From: a virus
Length of the DNA: 36,663 nt
IMG/VR virus record: IMGVR_UViG_3300042507_001284
Location: 1 to 36,663 of that record
Strand: one strand, 5' to 3'
The notes under the pieces were generated by a model. It worked only from the letters and a program-made list of their open reading frames with translations. It was not told the DNA's origin and searched no databases. How positions within the stretch are numbered: position 1 is the first letter of the stretch; each line of letters opens with the position of its first letter. The position numbers were made by a program, and so were the translations under genes. Shown here one piece after another: positions 1-6,011 of this stretch.

Positions 1-125
1 TCTTCGGTTGCGAAGTTCAACCGCCTTGCGAACCTCGCCGATGAAGAAGATCACCGAGTCCGAGGCGCGTTCGTTTTTGCTGGAGGGGCTGCCACCGGAC
101 GTGCGTCGAGCTATGGCGCGCAAGT
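1..125. repeat. Left copy of the contig-end overlap
   Basis: Bases 1-125 are repeated at 36539-36663 with a single difference: G at 69 against T at 36607. Both copies lie inside the DNA polymerase gene in the same frame, and the difference is a silent third-base change (GCG/GCT, Ala). The simplest reading is a circular or circularly permuted genome of 36,538 bp that the assembly cut open inside the polymerase gene. True short terminal repeats are less likely because they would interrupt an essential gene. Confidence 0.9.
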
Positions 126-1077
126 TCACAACTTTACCCGCAAGTGCGCCAAAGACCCTGATGAAGTACGCCACGCTATGGTGCGTGGACACACAATCAC
201 GCCGCGATTTGGTCGCCGCATTACAGATGTGCTCAAGGGGATGCTCCGGCCTGCGCTGATCGCCAAGCCTGGTCACGTCCTGATCGCCTACGACTGGTCG
301 GCCATCGAGGGCCGCGTGCACCCGTGGCTGTCCAACAGCCCAGCCGGTGAGCAAAAGCTGGACGTGTTCCGCTCCGGCCTTGACCCGTACAAAGTCAACG
401 CAGCCGCCACGTTCCGCGTGTCCTACGAAGACGTCGCCGGTGACCAGCGCCAGGTCGGCAAGGTGCAAGAGCTGGCCCTTGGCTTTCTGGGCGGCGCAGG
501 CGCGTTCGAGGTGTTTGGCCGTGCCTACGGCATCCGGCTGTCACCGGGCGAAGTCCAGCGCGCTGTGGACGGCTGGCGCAGGGCCAACCCGTGGGCGCAA
601 CTGCACGGCCAACAACTGGAAGCCGCGTACCTGCGCGCCATGAGAAACAAAGGGCATGAATTTAAAGCAGGGCGTGTTGTGTACTTGTTTGACGGTCAGA
701 CCCTCTGGTATGCTTTGCCCTCCGGTCGGGTGCTGTGCTACCCCAACGCCAAATTTGATGATGAAGGCAACGTGACGTACACCAAAGCAGCATGGAAGCC
801 CGCCGCCGACGCCAAGGAGTGGCCCCGCGCCCGCCTGTGGCGTGGTCTGGCTTGCGAAAACGTCACGCAGGCCGCAGCGCACGACATCTTGCGCCACTCA
901 CTGCGCCAGCTTGATGGCGTCGTCTTGCACGTCCATGATGAGATCGTCGTCGAGTGCCCAGCCTCCGAGGCCGAGGCGGTCGCTGCGCGTATGCACCAGG
1001 TCATGTGCGCCCCGCCTGCATGGGCGGCTGGCCTGCCCTTGGCCGCTGAAGGTGTGACCACCACCCGATACTCGTAA
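1..1077 (+). CDS. DNA polymerase I family (PolA), C-terminal polymerase part
   Basis: This is the 3' part of a family A DNA polymerase whose 5' part is at 35684-36538. Joined across the contig ends the protein is about 643 residues. The frame is open from base 1. Motif A is YDWSAIEGR, with its metal-binding Asp near residue 383 of the joined protein. A motif B equivalent with Lys follows (KVQELALGFLGGAGAF), close to the variant seen in other phage PolA proteins. Motif C is HVHDEIVVE, with Asp/Glu near 598-599. It would copy the phage genome, probably with the primase-helicase 59 bases downstream. The ATG at 178 is internal and is not the start. The protein ends at TAA 1075-1077 and is followed by a hairpin. 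Confidence 0.95.
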   Translation, partial: SSVAKFNRLANLADEEDHRVRGAFVFAGGAATGRASSYGAQVHNFTRKCAKDPDEVRHAMVRGHTITPRFGRRITDVLKGMLRPALIAKPGHVLIAYDWSAIEGRVHPWLSNSPAGEQKLDVFRSGLDPYKVNAAATFRVSYEDVAGDQRQVGKVQELALGFLGGAGAFEVFGRAYGIRLSPGEVQRAVDGWRRANPWAQLHGQQLEAAYLRAMRNKGHEFKAGRVVYLFDGQTLWYALPSGRVLCYPNAKFDDEGNVTYTKAAWKPAADAKEWPRARLWRGLACENVTQAAAHDILRHSLRQLDGVVLHVHDEIVVECPASEAEAVAARMHQVMCAPPAWAAGLPLAAEGVTTTRYS

Positions 1078-1080
1078 AAA

Positions 1081-1105
1081 AGCCCCGGCGGGTTAGGCCG
1101 GGGCT
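1081..1105. terminator. GC-rich hairpin after the polymerase gene
   Basis: A perfect 9-bp stem (AGCCCCGGC with GCCGGGGCT) and a 7-base loop begin 3 bases after the polymerase stop. The six-A run at 1076-1081 lies on the left, so a T-run exists only for minus-strand transcription. On the plus strand no T-run follows, so it is more likely an RNA-stabilising or attenuating hairpin between polymerase and primase than a full terminator. Confidence 0.5.
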
Positions 1106-1135
1106 AACATTCCCAACTTACTAAAGGAGAAACCC

Positions 1136-3436
1136 GTGACAGATTTCATAGAACATCTTACCAGACTTGCCCCAGAGGGTGAAACTTTTTTGCTGGTACG
1201 GCAAAAACCGCGCCTCAAAGAGGGCGAGATGCAGTTCCACCCCGACGGCGCGATCAAGGCCACATGGCCCGCCATGCTGCCCACGACCAAGGTCAAGCCC
1301 GACTGGGCCATCTACGGCAACACCGCGTCGTTCATCATCGACCGCTTCAAGGACGGCCACATTAGCGCCAGCGCGGCCAACTGCGAGTATGTGCTGGTGA
1401 TGGTGCTGGACGACGTGGGCGACCCTGTGAAGGCGCCGCGTGTGCCTGCGCTTGAACCGACGTGGAAGATCGAAACCAGCCCCGGCTCGTTCCAGTGGGG
1501 TTATGTGTTTAGTGAGCAGCCCACCAAGGCCGAGTTCAGCGCGGCCATACGCGCCATCGCTGATGCTGGCTACACCGACCCCGGCGCCTGCAACGCCGTG
1601 CGTAATTTCCGCATTCCCGGCTCGATCAACATGAAGCCTGGCCGCAACAACTTCGCCGCCGCGCTGCGCGAGTTCCACCCCGAGCGTGACTTCACCCTTG
1701 AGCAGATTTGCACCGCCCTGAACGTGGTGCCCGGTGAAGCCGAGGACACCTATCGCCCGATTCGCCTGAGCGACGACGGCACCGACGACGTGATGGTGTG
1801 GCTGTCCGACAACGGCCTGCTGCTGTCCAAACCCAATCAAGAGGGTTGGGCTGGCGTGATCTGCCCCAACAACGCCCAGCACACCGACGGCAACCCCGAG
1901 GGCCGCTACATGCCCGCCAATCGGGCCTACTGCTGCCTGCACTCACACTGCATCGACCTCGATTCGTCTGTGTTCCTTAAGTGGGTGGCCGACAATGGCG
2001 GCCCCAAGCACACCCCCGGCCTGCGCGAGGAGCTGCTGGCCGCTGCGATGGAGTCAGCTCTGTCTAAGCTGGCCCCGACGCCCGAGTACCCCGACGCCGC
2101 CGCCGCTATCGTGGCCGAGGTCGAGCGCAAAGAGCTGGGCCGCGTCGAGAAGGAAGGTTGGTATGAGCGCTTTGCATATCTGCAAGACGATGACGCCTAC
2201 TTTGACATGCAAGAGCGCCGCGAGGTCAGCCGCGCCACGTTTAATGCCATTTTCCGGCACATCGGCTGCAACTCAATCCACGGGCGACGCGGCAAGATCG
2301 AAGCCGCTACCAGTTTCGATGAGCACCGCCAGGCCAAGGGCGCCCGGTCGCTGGTCGGCCTGACCTACGCCCCCGGCGAGTCGATCCTCTGCGCCCGTGA
2401 CGGCCTGGTATACGGCAACCGCTGGCGCGACGCCCGCCCGGTGGCCGTGGCCGGTGACGTCGGCCCCTGGCTGGCTCACGTCGAGCGCATGATTCCCGAT
2501 GAGCGTGAGCGTGAGCATGTCCTAAACGTGATGGCCTTCAAGGTCCAAAACCCTAACCGCAAGATTAACCACGCCGTCCTACATGGTGGCGCCCCCGGTG
2601 CCGGTAAAGACACCCTGTGGGCGCCGTTCCTGTGGGCCATTGGCGGCGACGCCCTGGTTAACGTGTCCCTGGTGCGTAACGAAGAGCTGACGTCCCAGTG
2701 GGGCTACGCCCTTGAAACCGAGGTGATGGTCATTAATGAGCTGCGCCAGGCCGAAGCCAAGGACCGCCGCGCCCTTGAAAACCAATTGAAGCCCCTGATC
2801 GCCGCGCCCCCTGACATGCTGCCGATTAACCGCAAGGGCTTGCACCCCTACATGGCCCTGAATCGTTTGTTTGTCCTGGCCTACTCAAATGAGCGCGTCG
2901 CGATCAACCTCCCCACGGAGGATCGTCGCTGGTTCGTTATCTGGTCCGACGCGGGCCGCATGTCCCCGGCTGAGTCCGTGGGCCTGTGGGCCTGGTACAA
3001 GTCCGGCGGCATGTCCCGAGTGGCCGCGTGGCTGCACCAGCGCGACGTGTCCGCGTTCAATCCTGGCTTGCCCCCAATGATGACCGAAGCCAAAGCGATT
3101 ATGGTTGAAGCTGGCATGTCCGGCGCTGAATCGTTCCTTGTAGAGCTTATGCGCGCCCGCATCGGGGAATTCTCAAAAGGCGTGGTCGGCGCGCCCTGGC
3201 ATGCGCTATGCGACCGCTTGCAAGGGTCCGCGCCAGGCGCCATTAAAGTGGTCCAGGGCGCGCTATTGCACGCGCTTAAAGAAGCCGGTTGGGTTGATAT
3301 GGGGCGCCTGAAATCGCGCCGCTATGACACGAAAAAGCACATATTTTGCGCGCCCGATATGGTTGAAATGTCCCGGTCCGATTTGCGCGACATGGTAGAG
3401 GATCCTCCGGCGTCGGTTTTGCAGCGCGTCAAATGA
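1136..3436 (+). CDS. Phage primase-helicase (AEP-type primase plus DUF5906-like helicase)
   Basis: This 766-residue protein probably primes and unwinds DNA at the phage fork. The first ~270 residues resemble the RepB/AEP-type primase domain of phage and plasmid replication proteins (segment FQWGYVFSEQPTKAEF and the following RNFRIPGSINMK). The C-terminal half holds a P-loop ATPase: Walker A GGAPGAGKDT at residues 484-493 (Lys491), an acidic strand VMVINELRQ near 535, and a later segment with NRLFVLAYSNE and EDRRWFVIW, typical of DUF5906/D5-like viral helicases. The start is GTG at 1136, chosen for the strong ribosome site AAAGGAGA at 1123-1130. It is the last gene of the plus-strand replication operon; its stop codon touches the bidirectional terminator. 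P4 alpha is a functional analogue that binds origin repeats; whether this protein does so is inference. Confidence 0.85.
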   Translation: MTDFIEHLTRLAPEGETFLLVRQKPRLKEGEMQFHPDGAIKATWPAMLPTTKVKPDWAIYGNTASFIIDRFKDGHISASAANCEYVLVMVLDDVGDPVKAPRVPALEPTWKIETSPGSFQWGYVFSEQPTKAEFSAAIRAIADAGYTDPGACNAVRNFRIPGSINMKPGRNNFAAALREFHPERDFTLEQICTALNVVPGEAEDTYRPIRLSDDGTDDVMVWLSDNGLLLSKPNQEGWAGVICPNNAQHTDGNPEGRYMPANRAYCCLHSHCIDLDSSVFLKWVADNGGPKHTPGLREELLAAAMESALSKLAPTPEYPDAAAAIVAEVERKELGRVEKEGWYERFAYLQDDDAYFDMQERREVSRATFNAIFRHIGCNSIHGRRGKIEAATSFDEHRQAKGARSLVGLTYAPGESILCARDGLVYGNRWRDARPVAVAGDVGPWLAHVERMIPDEREREHVLNVMAFKVQNPNRKINHAVLHGGAPGAGKDTLWAPFLWAIGGDALVNVSLVRNEELTSQWGYALETEVMVINELRQAEAKDRRALENQLKPLIAAPPDMLPINRKGLHPYMALNRLFVLAYSNERVAINLPTEDRRWFVIWSDAGRMSPAESVGLWAWYKSGGMSRVAAWLHQRDVSAFNPGLPPMMTEAKAIMVEAGMSGAESFLVELMRARIGEFSKGVVGAPWHALCDRLQGSAPGAIKVVQGALLHALKEAGWVDMGRLKSRRYDTKKHIFCAPDMVEMSRSDLRDMVEDPPASVLQRVK

Positions 3437-3461
3437 AAACGGCCCGTAAGGGCCGTTTTTT
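3436..3461. terminator. Bidirectional intrinsic terminator
   Basis: A perfect 10-bp stem, AAAACGGCCC with GGGCCGTTTT, closes a GTAA (GNRA-type) loop. Six T residues follow on the plus strand at 3456-3461, and the A-run on the left supplies a T-run for minus-strand transcripts. It separates the convergent primase gene (plus) and the small-gene operon (minus), whose last stop codon at 3460-3462 overlaps it. Confidence 0.85.
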
Positions 3462-3516
3462 ATAGGTTTAACAGTACTGCAAGCAGCGCGGCCAAAACAG
3501 CCGCTAGCGCTGTCAT
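3460..3516 (-). CDS. 18-residue hydrophobic peptide
   Basis: A tiny reading frame encodes MTALAAVLAALLAVLLNL. Its ATG (3516-3514) overlaps the TGA of the upstream gene as ATGA, the coupling used throughout this operon, and its TAA sits against the terminator. The peptide is almost wholly aliphatic and long enough to span a membrane once. I know of no family. It could be a real membrane-active peptide or a chance frame; the overlap and position favour the first. No ribosome site of its own is needed if translation is coupled. Confidence 0.4.
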   Translation of the reverse strand: MTALAAVLAALLAVLLNL

Positions 3517-3737
3517 GCGGACCGCCTGATAATGGCTAGCGCTTCACTGGCCGCGCCCGATGCTTGGCGCGCTGTCATCCCGTTTTCTTCAATCGCTACC
3601 AGCGCGGCGGTGGCCTGTCCTAGGGCATATTGCAGCGCGTCAATCCTAGCGAACAGAATAGCCGCGTTTTCGAAACCCTCCGCATAGCAAAGCCGCTCCG
3701 CTTCAACGGCGGGCATACGCATAAAATTAAAATCCAT
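3513..3737 (-). CDS. Hypothetical protein, 74 residues, small-gene operon
   Basis: An unrecognised Ala-rich, helix-prone protein that begins MDFNFMRMPAVEAERL and ends in an alanine-rich helix with a basic tail. The ATG at 3737 is preferred over an upstream in-frame TTG because AAAGGA (complement of 3745-3750) lies 7 bases ahead. Its start lies 11 bases inside the 3' end of the upstream 48-residue gene, and its stop overlaps the 18-residue peptide. Membership of the tight minus-strand operon is the main support that it is real. No signal peptide or conserved motif is visible. Confidence 0.6.
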   Translation of the reverse strand: MDFNFMRMPAVEAERLCYAEGFENAAILFARIDALQYALGQATAALVAIEENGMTARQASGAASEALAIIRRSA

Positions 3738-3873
3738 TTTCAAGTCCTTTCAAGTATTCGGCCACGGTCCGGCCCATTAAAAAAGCATGCTCCGCGCTTG
3801 GCATGTCCACGGGCGCGTTATCGGTTGCATCGGCTAGGTCAATCAACCATTGCCAAAATTCTTTTACTCGCAT
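3727..3873 (-). CDS. Hypothetical protein, 48 residues, small-gene operon
   Basis: A short gene that begins MRVKEFWQWLIDLADATD and ends in EYLKGLENGF. It is preceded by a very good ribosome site (AAAGGAGT, complement of 3880-3887) about 8 bases before the ATG. The frame overlaps the 3' end of the 63-residue gene upstream and the start of the 74-residue gene downstream, so the three are probably translated in series. The protein is acidic and helical with no motif I recognise. An early host-directed role is possible from context only. Confidence 0.6.
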   Translation of the reverse strand: MRVKEFWQWLIDLADATDNAPVDMPSAEHAFLMGRTVAEYLKGLENGF

Positions 3874-4055
3874 AAAAAATACTCCTTTAATGTGGGCTTG
3901 CCGTCGGTGTATCCATTACGCCAGCCCGGCAGACTTCGACCGACAATTTGGCCCGCGCGGGTTTTCCATTCGGTCTCATTTGGTTTTTGATGGCTTGGGT
4001 GCACATCTAGCGGGCCAATGGCCGCGAAAAATTCTTCTTTGCTTACTTGTCGCAT
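3864..4055 (-). CDS. Hypothetical protein, 63 residues, small-gene operon
   Basis: Unrecognised small protein that begins MRQVSKEEFFAAIGPLDVHP and has a central ETEWKTRAGQIVGRS segment followed by GWRNGY. The polar, Trp/Gly-containing composition looks like a folded small phage protein. The ATG lies 13 bases inside the 3' end of the upstream gene with no clear ribosome site, so it probably relies on coupling. The 3' end overlaps the 48-residue gene by 10 bases. The function is unknown. Confidence 0.6.
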   Translation of the reverse strand: MRQVSKEEFFAAIGPLDVHPSHQKPNETEWKTRAGQIVGRSLPGWRNGYTDGKPTLKEYFLCE

Positions 4056-4258
4056 GGTATGAAATCTTGCAAGTTTGCGGCCATTGTGGAATAGGGGCCA
4101 GTTTGAAAAACGGCCCGATATGCATGGTAAACCTCTAACAGTTTGACCGGGCGCCCTTTATGGTGGCCGTGCACGCCTGGCCGGGGCCATGTCTCGCGCG
4201 TCGGATACCGGTCCGGCGCCGGGTTATGCTTGTATCCTGGAATCGGTGATTCGATCAT
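4043..4258 (-). CDS. Hypothetical protein, 71 residues, small-gene operon
   Basis: A basic, Pro/His-rich small protein that begins MIESPIPGYKHNPAPDRYPT. The frame extends further upstream, but the ATG at 4258 is chosen because it overlaps the TGA of the 252-residue gene as ATGA and has GAGGG about 7 bases ahead. The longer form would read through another gene. No family is recognised. It sits directly after the Cys-rich 252-residue protein, so a joint role is possible but not shown. Confidence 0.6.
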   Translation of the reverse strand: MIESPIPGYKHNPAPDRYPTRETWPRPGVHGHHKGRPVKLLEVYHAYRAVFQTGPYSTMAANLQDFIPCDK

Positions 4259-5013
4259 GCTGCTACCCTCATTTGAATAACGCGCTTTTGGTGGCCGGTG
4301 GCATGGTCCGCGATGACCACGTCGCGCGCTTGTATGCTTGTACCAGCGCATAGCGTGCATTTGGCACATGTGGACCGACGGCCACCTTCAGCGCTAGCCG
4401 GACAAATGGTTTCGCCTGGCTGTTTGTCCACGCCCACGGACACGCGGAAAACGCGCATGCCCATTAGGTTAGCGCGCGCGGCCTGATCGATATTGTCCGC
4501 GCTTGCCATAACCAATGGCGCCCATGCACTGGCGTCAAAATTCGGGTTTTGCCATTGGTGCGTGTAGCCACGGCGACCGGCCGCATAGCGGGTTATTTGC
4601 GCCCACATTTGGACCGGCGCGGCGAACGGGTCGCCATAGGTGCCAAGCCGGACAATTTTTCCCGCCAGGGCGCGGGCGATTGTGGCCGGGTCCGCTTTTG
4701 TATATCGCCCGCGCTTGTACGCGTTAAACACGGACAACACGGACCGGCCCACATTCACATAACATGGGGCTTCGCCGTTTTTCGCGGCCAGTATTGGCCG
4801 GTGGACACAATCGCCACAAATTGACGCGTCGTCGCCCGTTTTAAGCGCTACCGTGGGCGCGACGTCGGACCGGATGATAAAAGTCTGTACAAGCGCGCCC
4901 GTTTTTTCGTTTTCGCTGTCGCTGTCAATTTTGTTCACAATGACGACAATGGGCGCGCCGTCGATTTCCGACGGACCCTCATACGCGATAAAACCCAAAA
5001 ATTTGTTTGACAT
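4255..5013 (-). CDS. Cys-rich conserved phage/plasmid-type protein, 252 residues
   Basis: The largest gene of the minus-strand operon. It has two cysteine clusters: CGDC at 66-69 with Cys84, and a C-terminal set at Cys204, Cys216, Cys219 and Cys222 (TCAKCTLCAG), probably binding zinc or an iron-sulfur cluster. A middle segment has GRRGYTHQW and a VFRVSVG strand. The layout (CGdC, then cYvn, a YTHQW segment, then a C-terminal CxxCxxC) recalls a widespread uncharacterised phage and plasmid family, from memory DUF7227, but I cannot confirm this. The ribosome site GAGGAAA precedes the ATG. The position beside the putative origin makes a replication or early control role plausible. It is not a known enzyme by any motif I can see. 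Confidence 0.75.
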   Translation of the reverse strand: MSNKFLGFIAYEGPSEIDGAPIVVIVNKIDSDSENEKTGALVQTFIIRSDVAPTVALKTGDDASICGDCVHRPILAAKNGEAPCYVNVGRSVLSVFNAYKRGRYTKADPATIARALAGKIVRLGTYGDPFAAPVQMWAQITRYAAGRRGYTHQWQNPNFDASAWAPLVMASADNIDQAARANLMGMRVFRVSVGVDKQPGETICPASAEGGRRSTCAKCTLCAGTSIQARDVVIADHATGHQKRVIQMRVAA

Positions 5014-5015
5014 GT

Positions 5016-5246
5016 TCAGATTTCCTCATTCAAACGGATAGATGAAATATTGCGGCGACGCAATGGCATGGGCATGCACGTTTGTTCGTACATTGCATCG
5101 CGCGCTTCATATGCGGCCCATATCGCGCGGCCGACGGGTTTGCGTGGGCTTGTTTGCGCTTGCGCGCCGCGCATGGTGCGATAGCCTTTAGGGTTGCCGA
5201 CAATGGCGTCGTTACAGTCACGGATAAAAAACATATCAAGCCCCAT
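5016..5246 (-). CDS. Hypothetical protein, 76 residues, small-gene operon
   Basis: Small protein that begins MGLDMFFIRDCNDAIVGNPK and continues with GYRTMRGAQAQ and a basic RKPVGRAIWAAY segment. The pattern FIRDCND...GxxKGYRTMRGA looks like a family met in several phages and plasmids, but I know no function. The ATG at 5246 is preferred over an in-frame TTG at 5267, because the latter lies within the 29-residue gene upstream and the ATG overlaps that gene's TGA closely. It ends 2 bases before the 252-residue gene and probably forms a pair with it. Confidence 0.65.
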   Translation of the reverse strand: MGLDMFFIRDCNDAIVGNPKGYRTMRGAQAQTSPRKPVGRAIWAAYEARDAMYEQTCMPMPLRRRNISSIRLNEEI

Positions 5247-5325
5247 AAAAGTAAAAATAAGCAGCAAACGGCGCGCCGATGCACGCGGCGAAAAGCAGCG
5301 CGTCGATGATTTCGGAGAATTTCAT
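5236..5325 (-). CDS. 29-residue membrane peptide, first gene of the minus operon
   Basis: A short frame that begins MKFSEIIDALLFAACIG and continues into a hydrophobic, aromatic stretch ending FYFYGA. One membrane span is likely (about residues 9-27). Its TGA lies within the start of the 76-residue gene, an 11-base overlap that suggests coupling. The ribosome site is weak (GTGAAAG). It is the first gene downstream of the repeat-rich non-coding region. No family is known. It could be a small membrane regulator or superinfection factor; this is inference. Confidence 0.5.
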   Translation of the reverse strand: MKFSEIIDALLFAACIGAPFAAYFYFYGA

Positions 5326-5354
5326 ACAGTACTTTCACTGGTTTGGTTGAACAT

Positions 5355-5804
5355 GTGGACAGTGTAACAGATTCTTTTGCACAAATGTGCATTGTAAGCG
5401 CGTTTGTTACAAACTGTTACAAATTAGCGTTTGTGGACATGGTGGACTGTTTGCGGACTATAGAAAAACGCGGGCATGGTCCACGCGGCGCGCCCCTATT
5501 TATGCGGGTTTGAGCTGTTTGTGGACAATGTGGACTATTAGATGAAATGTTAAAAAAAATGAACTGCCTATTTTTTAAGCAAATAGGGGTCTAGCGATTT
5601 AAACAGCATGGTCCACATGTCCACATTGTCCACACGCCCGCGCCCACTCCCCGCGTTTTATGCCATAGGTTAGCCGCTACTAACCTATTTGTGGACTGTC
5701 CACATTGTCCACAAACTACAGTTTATACAGTGATGTATATGCATACAGTACCAGGTTTTGCAAACTGCCCGCGCGGCTGTTTGTGGACTGTCCACATTGT
5801 CCAC
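5355..5804. repeat. Array of GTGGAC / GTCCAC elements
   Basis: GTGGAC starts at 5355, 5433, 5442, 5521, 5530, 5691 and 5783. GTCCAC starts at 5479, 5611, 5619, 5628, 5698, 5707, 5790 and 5799. Neighbouring copies within a cluster are mostly 7-9 bases apart. Four fall in the exact 9-mer TTGTCCACA or its complement (5520-5528, 5626-5634, 5705-5713, 5797-5805). This differs by one base from the E. coli DnaA box and matches the form used by high-G+C bacteria. The array could bind DnaA, the phage primase-helicase or a phage repressor. Confidence 0.85.
5665..5688. repeat. Perfect inverted repeat ATAGGTTAG / CTAACCTAT
   Basis: Nine-base arms at 5665-5673 and 5680-5688 flank a 6-base loop. The arm shares GTTAG with the 16-bp tandem repeats 140 bases away and runs directly into the first 28-bp block. 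It could be a dimer binding site or a cruciform/hairpin of the origin. It is not followed by a T-run, so it is not a standard terminator. Confidence 0.7.
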
Positions 5805-5807
5805 AAA
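5688..5807. repeat. 28-bp block duplicated at 5688-5715 and 5780-5807
   Basis: The two blocks are identical over 28 bases and 92 bases apart start to start. Each contains GTGGAC followed by two GTCCAC elements and is bounded by TTTGTGGAC on the left and GTCCACAAA on the right, so its ends form an inverted repeat. Each block would present three half-sites within under three helical turns, the arrangement expected for cooperative protein binding. Confidence 0.85.
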
Positions 5808-5808
5808 T

Positions 5809-5865
5809 GTTAGCGCGCACTAACGTTAGCGCGCACTGGCGTTAGTGCACACTGACGTTAGTAGC
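5809..5865. repeat. Three 16-bp tandem repeats plus a partial copy (iteron-like)
   Basis: The consensus GTTAGCGCGCACTGAC occurs at 5809-5824, 5825-5840 and 5841-5856 without gaps. The third copy has GTGCAC in place of GCGCGC, and a partial GTTAG begins at 5857. Each unit contains a self-complementary core (GCGCGC or GTGCAC), so a symmetric protein could bind each one. They start one base after the second 28-bp block. Confidence 0.85.
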
Positions 5866-5983
5866 TGCTTACTTGCATGCTGCCTAATATTTATGCATGC
5901 GGATAGACAGCTGGATGGTTGGATGGATTTTTGTCGAGGGGGAGGGGGTAGGGCCGGTCAATGGGCCAGCCGGTAGCGTAGCG

Positions 5984-6011
5984 TTCACGAACAATTTTTA
6001 TTTTTTACAAA
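5984..6011 (+). promoter_or_regulatory. Possible promoter for the terminase operon
   Basis: TTCACG (5984-5989), a 16-base spacer and TACAAA (6006-6011) match the sigma-70 consensus at 4 of 6 positions each. It lies 43 bases before the small terminase ATG in an AT-rich stretch. The late block needs a start point hereabouts, but the match is modest and a phage-specific activator cannot be excluded. Confidence 0.35.

Noticed and set aside
8-259. Open frame starting at base 8
   Set aside because: The polymerase frame covers this stretch from base 1 and continues from the right end; the other frame is chance.
4259-4369. Longer version of the 71-residue protein
   Set aside because: It would read through the 3' end of the 252-residue gene; the internal ATG overlaps that gene's stop as ATGA and has a ribosome site.
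5355-5865. CRISPR array
   Set aside because: Units are only 6-16 bp, spacing is 7-9 or irregular, orientation changes and there are no unique spacers of even length; no cas operon is present.
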